A DNA stretch of 64,000 bases. It comes from Mycolicibacterium mageritense. GTDB lineage: Bacteria; Actinomycetota; Actinomycetes; Mycobacteriales; Mycobacteriaceae. The stretch is taken from NCBI RefSeq assembly GCF_010727475.1, contig NZ_AP022567.1:1736001-1800000 (forward strand), read 5' to 3'. Shown piece after piece: positions 43,192 to 51,971 of the stretch; the stretch's first letter is position 1, and every line of letters starts with the position of its first letter. The translations under genes and the position numbers were made by a program. The notes below the pieces were generated by a model, which was not told the origin of the DNA, ran no database searches, and worked only from the letters and a program-made list of their open reading frames with translations.

Positions 43192-44775
43192 TCACAGACG
43201 CCCGTCGGACTCCGTCGCGAAGGCTGTCGGCTGGTGCCTGGCTTCGGTGATCAGCTCATCCGTACCGTCACCACCGCGTTCGTCGAACACGGTCCTGCCG
43301 ATGCGCTCGTACATCGTCGGCTTGACAGCGCGCAGGTACCAGGCGAGCGCCATGGAACCGAGCAGCAGTGTCGCCACGATCCATGGAATCGCCCTGAACA
43401 GTGGCGATTCGGCGGCAACGCCCGCCGCTGCGGCCATGTTGGTAGCCATCAGATAGATCACGAACATCATCCCGAGGCCACCGACGACCGGGCAGGCCAG
43501 GGTGCGCCACCATGTTGCCGTCTCCGGGTGCTGTCGCTTGACATGGAAATACGTGATGACCGCGATCGAGCACATCACCTGGACGACCAGCAGGCACAGC
43601 GTGGCCAGGATCGCCACCAGGGTGAACAGGATCAGATAGGGATCCGACCTCGTCGCGATCGTGATGGCCAGCAACAACACCGTGAAGCCCGATTGCACGA
43701 GGGAGGCGATCCACGGCGAGCCGTGACGCGGGTGTGCAGCACCGAGCCGGCGCCACAACAGACGATCACGGCCGAATGCGAACAGGTAGCGGCTGGCCGC
43801 ATTGTGGATGGCCAACGCACACGCGAAGGTGCCACCTAGCACCAGAAGTTCGAAAACCGTTACGGCCCAACTACCAACGTACTCTCGCGCCGGTGCGTAC
43901 AACAACTCGAACGGACTGTCGCCTGAGGCGAGCGCGATCGATCGCGCCCGCCCGTTGGCGCTGATCACCGCCCACGCAATGAAGGTGTAGAACACACCGA
44001 TGCCGATCACGGCGATCAACGTGGCCCTCGGCACGACGCGCTTGGGGTCGGTGGACTCCTCACCGTAGATCGCGGAGGCCTCGAATCCCACCCAGGACCA
44101 GAACGCCATCAGCAGCCCCAGGCCGACGGATCCGCCCGTCACCCCGTTGGCATGCAGCGCCGCAGTGGGCATCAGCGACCCCCATTCGGGTCCGCCACCC
44201 CGCGCCAGCCCGCATACCGCCGTGAGCGTCAGGATGGCGATCTCGGCCACCAGCGCGACGCCAAGTACCTTGGCCGCCAGGGACACATCCTTGTGCGACA
44301 GCAATCCGATGGCCGCGACCGCGAAGAACCCGAACCACCACCATGGAATGTCTACCGCCAAAAACCCGGATGCCGCCTGGTGGGCGAATGCCGAGAACAC
44401 ACCGATGACGCCCGCCTCCATGATCATGTAGACGAACATCGACATGACCCCGGCCGCCAGGCCGGGGATGCGCGACCACCCGCGCGAGACGAACGTATAG
44501 AACGCGCCGGCAGCCGTGATGTGGCGGGCCAACGCCACGAAGCCAATGCTGAAGATGGTCAGAACCACTGTGGCGATGATGAAGCCCGCCGGGGCCCCCG
44601 CTCCGTTGCCGAAACCTACCGCGACCGGGAGGTTGGCCGTCATGGCGGAGATAGGCGCCGAGAAGGCGACCACCATGAACACCACCCCCACCACGCCCAC
44701 CGCTCCCCGCTTCAAGGTATGGGGATTTCCATGCAGCGAAACCGTTGTCCTAGAACTTTTCTTGTCTCCGCTCAC
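43192..44775 (-). CDS. APC-superfamily amino-acid/amine permease
   Basis: 527 residues from GTG 44775, after GAGAGGGTCGAT. About 12-13 membrane helices. The family pattern is visible in FSAPISAMTANLPVAVGFGNG (split at 20) and in WVGFEASAIYGEE, followed by STDPKRVVPRAT. PuuP-type carriers import amines such as putrescine. Next to a gamma-glutamyl hydrolase and a ligase this is a fitting amine importer. Confidence 0.9.
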   Translation of the reverse strand: MSGDKKSSRTTVSLHGNPHTLKRGAVGVVGVVFMVVAFSAPISAMTANLPVAVGFGNGAGAPAGFIIATVVLTIFSIGFVALARHITAAGAFYTFVSRGWSRIPGLAAGVMSMFVYMIMEAGVIGVFSAFAHQAASGFLAVDIPWWWFGFFAVAAIGLLSHKDVSLAAKVLGVALVAEIAILTLTAVCGLARGGGPEWGSLMPTAALHANGVTGGSVGLGLLMAFWSWVGFEASAIYGEESTDPKRVVPRATLIAVIGIGVFYTFIAWAVISANGRARSIALASGDSPFELLYAPAREYVGSWAVTVFELLVLGGTFACALAIHNAASRYLFAFGRDRLLWRRLGAAHPRHGSPWIASLVQSGFTVLLLAITIATRSDPYLILFTLVAILATLCLLVVQVMCSIAVITYFHVKRQHPETATWWRTLACPVVGGLGMMFVIYLMATNMAAAAGVAAESPLFRAIPWIVATLLLGSMALAWYLRAVKPTMYERIGRTVFDERGGDGTDELITEARHQPTAFATESDGRL

Positions 44776-44901
44776 ATCGACCCTCTCTTCATGTATCCAT
44801 GTTTGGGTTAAAGAGATGCTCATTAGACCATAAAAGTGACGCGATGCACATGACCCCACAGACGCGACCGGCAGCACATCCCCTCGCCGAGCCCCACTCC
44901 T

Positions 44902-44926
44902 TAAAGTGCTATTGACTAGTCCTTTA
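44902..44926. promoter_or_regulatory. Candidate GntR operator between permease and hydrolase genes
   Basis: TTAAAG...CTTTAA arms (44901-44927, perfect 6 bp) around a 15-bp centre. The half TAAAGTGCTATTGA matches TAAAGCGCTATTGG at 36139 in 12 of 14 bases. It lies 78 bp before the hydrolase start and about 125 bp from the permease start. Confidence 0.55.
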
Positions 44927-45004
44927 ATGGTTATCTATCGTGAAACATGTATCCGCGCTTCGCATCCGCGACGAGCGTCTGGCTGCCGCAAGGAAGGAAC
45001 CGGA

Positions 45005-45751
45005 GTGATCGATTCTCCTCAGCCCGCCGTAGCAGTCACGATGGACTTCGAGGTGTTCCAGCACTACCACCATTGGCGGGCCATGCTGGGCGGAATCGTC
45101 GCCGCAGGCGCCACCCCGCTGACCATCGACTGCCGACAACCGCGAACCGACCTCGAGCAGCTCATCGGGATGGTCGACGGGTTGATCTTGCTCGGCGGCG
45201 CCGACGTCAATCCCGAACTGTACGGGGGCCCCAGTGCCGATCCGCTGATCTCACCCGGGCCGCGCGCATTGGACGACAACGAAGTCTCCGCGCTTGAGAT
45301 CGCGCTGCGGCGGGGCATGCCGATACTGGGCGTGTGCCGCGGAGCGCAGCTTGCCAACGTCGCCCTCGGTGGGACACTGTTCGCCGACCTGGCCCGCGAC
45401 CGCCCGGGCTCGGCGGTACACCGCACCACCGCAGCCGACCTCGACGGCGCCACGCATACCGTAGACGTCCGGCCCGACACCTTGTTGGCGTCCTGGATCG
45501 GCACGGCAGGCCGCATCCCGGTCAATAGCTATCACCATCAGGGCTTCGACACCCTCGCCCCGAGTGTCCGTGCGTCGGCGACAGCCGAGGACGGCCTCGT
45601 CGAGGCGTTCGAGATCGCCACCGCCCAACTGGTCGCGGTCCAGTGGCATCCTGAGATCCTCTGGCCCACCGATGAATACTCCGCCGGGCTGATGCGTGGT
45701 TTCGTCAGCAGCTGCGCTGACCGATCGCCCGCCGCGGGCGCACGCTGTTGA
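45005..45751 (+). CDS. Gamma-glutamyl hydrolase, class I glutamine amidotransferase fold (PuuD-like)
   Basis: 248 residues from GTG 45005, after GGAAGGAAC. Triad Cys111 in GVCRGAQLANVALGG, His215 and Glu217 in VQWHPE. PuuD-type enzymes release glutamate from gamma-glutamyl intermediates after the amine part has been oxidised. It therefore closes the cycle opened by the GS-like ligase at 34709. Confidence 0.9.
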   Translation: MIDSPQPAVAVTMDFEVFQHYHHWRAMLGGIVAAGATPLTIDCRQPRTDLEQLIGMVDGLILLGGADVNPELYGGPSADPLISPGPRALDDNEVSALEIALRRGMPILGVCRGAQLANVALGGTLFADLARDRPGSAVHRTTAADLDGATHTVDVRPDTLLASWIGTAGRIPVNSYHHQGFDTLAPSVRASATAEDGLVEAFEIATAQLVAVQWHPEILWPTDEYSAGLMRGFVSSCADRSPAAGARC

Positions 45752-45776
45752 TCCCGCGCAGAAAGGAACAACAATC

Positions 45777-47399
45777 ATGACCGGACTCGATGTCGCTCTG
45801 AGCCCCCTGCGGTTCCTCGACCGCTCCGCTTCGGTGTTCCCCGACAAGGTCGCCGCGATCGACGGCGACCGACACGTCACCTACGCCGACCTTGCGGCAC
45901 ACGCGACCCGATTGGCGCACGCGGTGCGGGCTACCGGTGTGCAGCCAGGCGAACGGGTCGCCTACCTCGCCACCAACTCCGTCGAGATGCTCACCGCGCA
46001 CTTCGCAATCCCCTTGGCCGGCGGTATCCTCGTTGCGATCAATACCCGCCTGGCACCACCGGAAATCCAGTACATCTGCGACCATTCCGGAGCCAAGATG
46101 CTCATCGCGGACGGCGCTCAACTACAACGAATCCACATGCACAAGAACGATTTCCAAAGTGTGAACGAAATCGTCGAACTGCCCGGCGCCGACGGCTCCG
46201 ATACCGGCTGCTGGGCTGCCACACCGTACTCAGAGCTGCTCGACCGAGGCGCCGACGAGCCACTGCCCTGGCAGGTGACCGATGAAACCGCCACCATCGC
46301 CATCAACTACACGTCCGGAACGACCGGACGCCCCAAAGGGGTGATGTACACCCACCGCGGCGCCTACCTGAACGCACTCAACCAGGTCGTGCACAACGGC
46401 TTCACTGCGGACACCCACTATCTGTGGACGCTGCCGATGTTCCACTGCAACGGATGGTGCCACCCCTGGGCCGTCACGGCGTCGGCCGGAACCCACGTGA
46501 GTCTACGAGCGGTGCGTGCCGATGCGATGTGGCAGGCAATCGACAAGCATGGCGTCACCCACCTCAGCGGAGCGCCGATCGTGCTGAGCACGTTGACCAA
46601 CGCATCCGAAGCACATCAATTGAACCGCGGACTCACCATCACCACGGCCGGGGCCCCGCCAAGCCCGGCCATCATCGAAGCCGTACGTGCCCTCGGCGCG
46701 ACGGTGAAGCACGTCTATGGGCTCACCGAAACCTACGGCCCCTACACGATCTGCGAGATGCAATCCGACTGGGCGCAGTTGGGTTCGGCCGAGCTATCCG
46801 CGCGGCTGGCCCGCCAAGGCGTCGGCATGCTCTGTTCCGAGGATGTACGCGTAGTGCGCCCGACGTCCACCCCCGGAGAGCCGTTGGTCGACGTGTGCGC
46901 TGACGGAACCGAGATGGGCGAGATCGTCATGCGCGGCAACATCGTCATGAAGGGCTACTACTTGGAGCCTGAACTCACCGAGAAGGCCTTTGCTGGAGGT
47001 TGGTTCCATTCCGGTGACCTCGGTGTCCGACACCCCGACGGTTACGTCCAACTGTTCGACCGCGCAAAGGATGTCATCATTTCCGGCGGCGAAAACATCT
47101 CTTCGGTCGAGGTCGAGCAGGCATTGATGTCCCACCCCGCGGTGCTCGACGTCGCCGTCGTCGGTGTACCAGACCCGACGTGGGGCGAGCGACCCAAGGC
47201 GTTCGTCGTCACCGTTCCGCCCACCGAGGTCACCCCCACCGAACTGATCGAACACGTCAAGCGCCGGTTGGCCGCCTACAAGGCACCCCGCGAGATCCAG
47301 ATCGTCGACGAGATCCCGAAGACCTCGACGGGCAAGACGCTCAAGACCGCACTGCGCGCCAACGAATGGGGCGAAGTCACCGCCAAGATCCGCGGCTAA
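45777..47399 (+). CDS. AMP-dependent acyl-CoA synthetase
   Basis: 540 residues from ATG 45777, after AGAAAGGAACAACAATC. P-loop-like motif YTSGTTGRPKGVMYTHRG, the FHCNGW motif, A5 YGLTETYGP, A7 SGDLG and the A10 lysine in PKTSTGKTLK. It matches medium/long-chain AMP-ligases. It would activate the acid produced by the island's oxidation steps to a CoA thioester. Confidence 0.92.
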   Translation: MTGLDVALSPLRFLDRSASVFPDKVAAIDGDRHVTYADLAAHATRLAHAVRATGVQPGERVAYLATNSVEMLTAHFAIPLAGGILVAINTRLAPPEIQYICDHSGAKMLIADGAQLQRIHMHKNDFQSVNEIVELPGADGSDTGCWAATPYSELLDRGADEPLPWQVTDETATIAINYTSGTTGRPKGVMYTHRGAYLNALNQVVHNGFTADTHYLWTLPMFHCNGWCHPWAVTASAGTHVSLRAVRADAMWQAIDKHGVTHLSGAPIVLSTLTNASEAHQLNRGLTITTAGAPPSPAIIEAVRALGATVKHVYGLTETYGPYTICEMQSDWAQLGSAELSARLARQGVGMLCSEDVRVVRPTSTPGEPLVDVCADGTEMGEIVMRGNIVMKGYYLEPELTEKAFAGGWFHSGDLGVRHPDGYVQLFDRAKDVIISGGENISSVEVEQALMSHPAVLDVAVVGVPDPTWGERPKAFVVTVPPTEVTPTELIEHVKRRLAAYKAPREIQIVDEIPKTSTGKTLKTALRANEWGEVTAKIRG

Positions 47400-47430
47400 C
47401 CCGAACATCACTCCGAGAGAAGGACTCGCC

Positions 47431-48516
47431 ATGACTCATACACAAAACCGCCGAATGTTGCTGACCAGCCGGCCGGTGTGGACCCTGAAGCAATCCGATT
47501 TCACCGTCGACACCACACCGGTGCCCGAACCCGGGCCATGCGAGGTCATCGTCAAAGTGCTGTGGTTGGCCTTCGACCCCGCCCAGCGCGGATGGATGAA
47601 CGACGGGCCCTCGTACGCTCCTCCCGTCGCACTCGGCGACGTCATGCGCGCACACGCGGTCGGCGAGGTCGTCGAAAGCGCCGACGCCGAATTCCCGGTC
47701 GGCACACTGGTGCACGGAAACTTTGGCTGGCAGGACTACGCGGTGTGCGCCACCGCGGCAGGCACTATCGGAACCCTCGAGCACGTGAGCGGCAACACGG
47801 GCACGTTGCCCAGGGCACACAAAGTTCCCGAGGGCATCGCGCCGACGGCGGCGCTCGGCGTGCTGGGAACCACCGGCCTCACCGCCTACTTCGGAATGGT
47901 CGAGATCGGCCACGTCCGACCCGGCGATGTCGTACTCGTGTCCGGTGCAGCCGGCGCGACCGGATCGGTGGCGGGCCAGATCGCGCGGCTGGGCGGCGCC
48001 CACACCATCGGACTTGCCGGTGGACCCGACAAGGCCCGATGGCTCACCGAGACTGCGAGGTTCGATGCCGCGATCGACTACAAGGTCGAGGATGTCGTCG
48101 ACCGCATCGCCGAGCTGGCCCCCCACGGTGTGAACCTGTTCTACGACAACGTCGCCGGCAAGATCCTGGAGGCCGGCATCCGAAACATCGCCCAGCGGGG
48201 CCGAGTCGTGTTGTGCGGCGGCATCTCCAGCGGCTATTCCGACGAGGCTACCGCGTACGGCCCGACAAACCTGTCGACCATCACAGTCCGCAGCGCCAGC
48301 ATGGCGGGGTTCATCGTGACCGACTTCCTGGACCGTTTCGACGAGGCTGCGCACAGACTTGCCGAGTGGATCCGCAACGGCGACATCGTCTGGGCCGAAG
48401 ATATCCAGAAGGGAACAGTCGACGACGCCGTCGACACCCTCAACCGCCTGTTCGCCGGTAAGAACTTCGGCAAGCAGCTCCTGCAGATCGCTGAGCCCAC
48501 TGGCGGAAATTCCTGA
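47431..48516 (+). CDS. NADP-dependent MDR-family oxidoreductase (leukotriene-B4-dehydrogenase-like)
   Basis: 361 residues after GAGAGAAGGACTCGCC. Zinc-free medium-chain reductase: RGWMNDGPSYAPPV near the N-terminus, nucleotide motif SGAAGATGSVAG, and YDNVAGKILEAG. Members reduce enone or enoyl double bonds with NADPH. Last gene of the rightward set with the hydrolase and the CoA ligase. Confidence 0.9.
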   Translation: MTHTQNRRMLLTSRPVWTLKQSDFTVDTTPVPEPGPCEVIVKVLWLAFDPAQRGWMNDGPSYAPPVALGDVMRAHAVGEVVESADAEFPVGTLVHGNFGWQDYAVCATAAGTIGTLEHVSGNTGTLPRAHKVPEGIAPTAALGVLGTTGLTAYFGMVEIGHVRPGDVVLVSGAAGATGSVAGQIARLGGAHTIGLAGGPDKARWLTETARFDAAIDYKVEDVVDRIAELAPHGVNLFYDNVAGKILEAGIRNIAQRGRVVLCGGISSGYSDEATAYGPTNLSTITVRSASMAGFIVTDFLDRFDEAAHRLAEWIRNGDIVWAEDIQKGTVDDAVDTLNRLFAGKNFGKQLLQIAEPTGGNS

Positions 48517-48545
48517 CACCGACACGCAGCCGCCTCCATCTCCGG

Positions 48546-48602
48546 TTCATCCTGCGGTGATGGCGCGGGCTACTCGCGCTTCTGCGCCGAGGATGCAGAG
48601 TC
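48546..48602 (+). repeat. Dispersed 57-bp hairpin repeat, copy 3
   Basis: TTCATCCTGCG at the start, GATGCAGAGTC at the end, internal GGCGC...GCGCC stem around the loop ACTCGCGCTT. Followed 6 bp later by the terminator hairpin, as in copy 1. Confidence 0.7.
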
Positions 48603-48608
48603 GACGCA

Positions 48609-48643
48609 AAAGGACGGGCACCCGATGTGGGTACCCGTCCTTT
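48609..48643. terminator. Hairpin terminator (GGACGGGCACCC type)
   Basis: 15-bp stem with a single C/A mismatch and a 5-base loop, between the convergent MDR and peptide genes. Confidence 0.75.
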
Positions 48644-48653
48644 CAGTTGTGGG

Positions 48654-48821
48654 TCAGCGGCCGTTGCCGAACACCGGTGTGACGCTGCCGACGGTGGCCT
48701 GGTGCTGGATGTCATGCACCCACTGGTTGTGGGTGACGTCGGCCTGGGCCGGGGCAGCCAGCCCGAAAACGGCGGCGGCGAAACCTGCGGCGATGGCGCT
48801 GGCAAATCCAAACTTCTTCAT
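48654..48821 (-). CDS. Small secreted peptide, copy 2
   Basis: 55 residues from ATG 48821. Signal peptide identical to copy 1; the mature part starts DVTHNQWVHDIQHQATV and ends in the same VGSVTPVFGNGR. Five differences from copy 1, all in the mature N-terminal half. The conserved end suggests it is the functional part. Confidence 0.82.
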   Translation of the reverse strand: MKKFGFASAIAAGFAAAVFGLAAPAQADVTHNQWVHDIQHQATVGSVTPVFGNGR

Positions 48822-49207
48822 GTCGAAGCCCTTCTGTTTCGGAGTTCGAGCCGTGGCGGCGAGGTCGCGGTTCGGATGTTTGTCCACCGGTTCGGGGGTT
48901 TCCTACCCGGTCTGACTGCCACAACACGCTGCTCAACGCACTTAATTCCGCTGGCAGAAATTGACCGCCCGATGGCAGCAATCAACCGCCTGAACGCCGC
49001 CGGCTGTGACCGCGAACACGCGCCACACACATACACCGGCAAATAGCTCGGCATTCATCCTGCGCAACGCCGCGCTGCTGCTCGTCGTGCTACACCCGCA
49101 ACCGATCGACGCAACGTCATGAGCCGCCGACAGGGCTCTCCCGGCTGGAAGGTCGACGCGGTGCATGCTGGGATGTGCCGGCCACAACGAGAATGATGGG
49201 AGCGTCT

Positions 49208-50110
49208 ATGCTGCGCCGCTATGTCACGGCCGATGTATTCGCCGACCGGCCCTTCGGCGGAAACCCCGTGGCCGTGGTGCTGGATGCCGACGGTCTGACC
49301 GACCCACAGATGCAGGCTTTGGCGGCCGAGTTCAACTACATCGAGACGACATTCGTCCTGCCTGCACGCAAACCGGACCACACCGCCCATGTCCGCATCT
49401 TCACTCCCGACCGTGAAGTGCCGTTCGCCGGTCATCCCAACATCGGCACGGCGTTCCTGTTGGCACGCCACCGAATTGCCGAGGGTGGTTCGGCACCGCG
49501 ACGGTTCCAGTTCGAGGAAGCAGCAGGCCTCGTCGAGATTGAGCTGATGGTCGAAAACGACGAGGTCGTCGGCGCCGAGCTTCTCGCTCCCGAGGCTTTG
49601 TCGCGCGCAACGATCGTTGCACCCGATGCCGCGGCCGCGTGTATCGGCCTTGACGGTCAAGACGTCCGCACGGTCATCCATGGTCCGCAGGTCATCTCGG
49701 TGGGTCTGCCGTTTCTCACTGTCGAGCTGCATTCCCGGGACGCTTTGCGCCGCGCTCGTCCGGACCGACGAGCTTACGATGACCTGTTCCCCCTGGACGG
49801 CGCGAAGGCGGTGTACCTCTACACACGCGACGACGCAACTCGCAGTGCCACAACGGATATGGACTTGTCGGCGCGGATGTTCACATTCCGTTTGGTGGAG
49901 GATCCGGCCACCGGCAGCGCGGCAGCAGCCCTCGCAGCGCTGTTGTCAGACGTTCAGGGCACCGACGTTGCGCTGCGGATTCGGCAGGGCGAAGACATGG
50001 GCCGGCCGTCCACGGTGGTTTCGCGAAGTGTGCGAGACGGCAGCGCCGTCCGGGCAAAGATCCGGGGCCGCTGCGCCGAGATGTTCACCGGGACATTCGA
50101 CTTGGATTGA
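49208..50110 (+). CDS. PhzF-family epimerase/isomerase
   Basis: 300 residues from ATG 49208, after GGGAGCGTCT; upstream ATGs in frame have no such site. N-terminus YVTADVFADRPFGGNPVAVV; the catalytic Glu candidate is in EFNYIETTFV; the C-terminal signature is DPATGSAAAALAALL. Diaminopimelate-epimerase fold; isomerises unsaturated acids. No phenazine genes are nearby, so the substrate is unknown. Confidence 0.9.
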   Translation: MLRRYVTADVFADRPFGGNPVAVVLDADGLTDPQMQALAAEFNYIETTFVLPARKPDHTAHVRIFTPDREVPFAGHPNIGTAFLLARHRIAEGGSAPRRFQFEEAAGLVEIELMVENDEVVGAELLAPEALSRATIVAPDAAAACIGLDGQDVRTVIHGPQVISVGLPFLTVELHSRDALRRARPDRRAYDDLFPLDGAKAVYLYTRDDATRSATTDMDLSARMFTFRLVEDPATGSAAAALAALLSDVQGTDVALRIRQGEDMGRPSTVVSRSVRDGSAVRAKIRGRCAEMFTGTFDLD

Positions 50111-50243
50111 ACGGCAACAGATTCAGAGCACGGGGCCATAGCGCGGACTTCTGTTCCGACATCACGACCCCAGGTCAGTTATGGCCAAAAATGTGGGATA
50201 CGTGTCGTTGACGCCACACGGTTGGCCGTGAAGGCTGGAAGCC

Positions 50244-51203
50244 ATGAAGGCAGTCACCGTCGTAGGGTTCCGCGGCGTTCAGGCCCTGGATATCGTCGGC
50301 CCCTTCGAGACGTTCACCAGCGCCGCTCGGTTCGTCGACGACGAAGCTTGGCAAAGCACAGGATACGAGGTCGCCCTCGCCTCGGTTGGCGGTGAACCGG
50401 TAGCCGCCAGTACAGGATTGGTGCTGTCCGCACGCCCACTGCCAGAACCCGACCAGGTGGATACCGTGGTGATCCCGGGTGGAGTTGGTATATCGAGAAA
50501 TTCAGACCCCGCACTCATCGAGTGGGTGAAGGAGACGGCCAGGCATGCACGCCGAATCGTCAGCGTCTGCACCGGAGCGTTTCTGCTCGCCGAGGCCGGT
50601 CTGTTGGACGGCCGTCAGGCGACCACCCATTGGGCATTCGCCGAGCGGCTGGCGCAACGCTATCCAGAAGTACGGGTCGATCCGAACCTCATGTTCGTCA
50701 GGAGTTCGCAGCAGGTGTGGACCGCTGCCGGAGTGAGTGCAGGCATCGACCTCTCCCTGGCTCTTGTGGAGCTCGACCACGGTACCGAGGTCGCCAAAGC
50801 GGTTGCGCGCTGGTTGGTTCTGTATCTTCGCCGACCCGGTGGCCAAGGCCAGTTCGCCGCGCCGGTCTGGACGCCCCGCGCCCGGCGGGACGAGATTCGG
50901 CACGTGCAAGAGGCCATCGAGGCAGACCCGGCGGCCCCGCACACCATGGGTACCCTCGCTGCGGCCGCAGCCATGAGCGTTCGCCACTTCACCCGCGTGT
51001 TCACCAGTGAAATCGGCGAGGGGCCAGGGGCATACGTCGACCGGGTCCGAACACAGGCAGCGCGTCGCCAGCTCGAGGAGACCGCCGACCCCGTGTCGGC
51101 CATTGCGGCTCGATGTGGTTTCGGCACCGCAGAGACCATGCGCAGAAACTTCATCCGGCAACTCGGCGTCTCGCCGGACGCATACCGCAAGGCGTTCACC
51201 TGA
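50244..51203 (+). CDS. GlxA-type AraC-family regulator (DJ-1/PfpI sensor)
   Basis: 319 residues. N-terminal DJ-1/PfpI domain with the elbow VSVCTGAFLLAEAGLLDG; C-terminal AraC DNA-binding domain (about 225-319) with MGTLAAAAAMSVRHFTRVF and ISAIAARCGFGTAETMRR equivalents. Probably activates the downstream DJ-1 protein and SDR genes. Confidence 0.9.
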   Translation: MKAVTVVGFRGVQALDIVGPFETFTSAARFVDDEAWQSTGYEVALASVGGEPVAASTGLVLSARPLPEPDQVDTVVIPGGVGISRNSDPALIEWVKETARHARRIVSVCTGAFLLAEAGLLDGRQATTHWAFAERLAQRYPEVRVDPNLMFVRSSQQVWTAAGVSAGIDLSLALVELDHGTEVAKAVARWLVLYLRRPGGQGQFAAPVWTPRARRDEIRHVQEAIEADPAAPHTMGTLAAAAAMSVRHFTRVFTSEIGEGPGAYVDRVRTQAARRQLEETADPVSAIAARCGFGTAETMRRNFIRQLGVSPDAYRKAFT

Positions 51204-51239
51204 CATCGCCATACCTGAACATTCAGAAGGACAACGCAA

Positions 51240-51935
51240 ATGACTGATGCAAGCGCGCCCACCCGGATCGCTATGCTGATCTATCCCGGGTTCACCACGT
51301 TGGACCTCGTCGGTCCACAACAGGTGCTCTCGGCGCTGCCCGACACGACGGTCCACCTTGTGGCCAAGACCGCTGATCCGGTGACCACCGACTCCGGTAT
51401 CACGATTGCGCCGGACCGCAGCTTCGCCGACTGCGAGCCGCAGTACGACCTACTGTTCATCCCCGGTGGGCGCGGCACCGAGATCATGGTTCGAGACGAT
51501 GCCACACTGGCTTTCGTCCGGACAATCGCCACCAACGCCAGGTATCTCACCAGTGTGTGTACCGGGTCGCTGATCCTCGCCGCCGCCGGTCTGCTCGACG
51601 GCTACCGCGCGGCCTCACACTGGGCCTTTCGGGAGTTCCTCGCCGCGTACGGAGCCATTCCCGACGATCGACGCGTCGTGGTCGACCGCGACCGCATGAC
51701 CGGTGGCGGCGTGACGGCCGGTATCGATTTCGCTCTGCAACTCGCCGCGGTGCTCACCGACGAGAAGTTCGCCAGGACACTGCAACTCGTGTTGGAATAC
51801 GATCCAGCACCGCCGTTCGACTGCGGTACACCCGAGCGTGCCGACAAGGCCACCCTCGACGCTGCCATTGCCCGGTTGGAAGCCGGCGTAGGCGCCATGC
51901 GCCGGGTTGCCGGCGAGCGCGTCGCGATGCACTGA
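51240..51935 (+). CDS. DJ-1/PfpI-family protein (isonitrile-hydratase-like)
   Basis: 231 residues. The Cys elbow is in LTSVCTGSLILAAAGLLDGY, and SHWAFREFLAAYGA follows; this is the pattern of isonitrile hydratase (InhA). Those enzymes turn isonitriles into N-formamides using the elbow Cys. The gene lies 36 bp after a GlxA-type regulator that shares the fold, suggesting a common ligand. Confidence 0.85.
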   Translation: MTDASAPTRIAMLIYPGFTTLDLVGPQQVLSALPDTTVHLVAKTADPVTTDSGITIAPDRSFADCEPQYDLLFIPGGRGTEIMVRDDATLAFVRTIATNARYLTSVCTGSLILAAAGLLDGYRAASHWAFREFLAAYGAIPDDRRVVVDRDRMTGGGVTAGIDFALQLAAVLTDEKFARTLQLVLEYDPAPPFDCGTPERADKATLDAAIARLEAGVGAMRRVAGERVAMH

Positions 51936-51971
51936 CCCGCCCCGTTGGATGAACCGAAAAATGGAGTAGTC

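Larger units (their letters stand above)
48601..49021. repeat. Duplicated cassette of about 420 bp, copy 2
   Basis: Second copy of 29446-29866, with hairpin, peptide gene and upstream region. The conserved upstream block includes the stretch GCTGGCAGAAATTGACCGCC about 130 bp before the gene. Homology ends just after GGCTGTGACCGCG. Confidence 0.8.
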
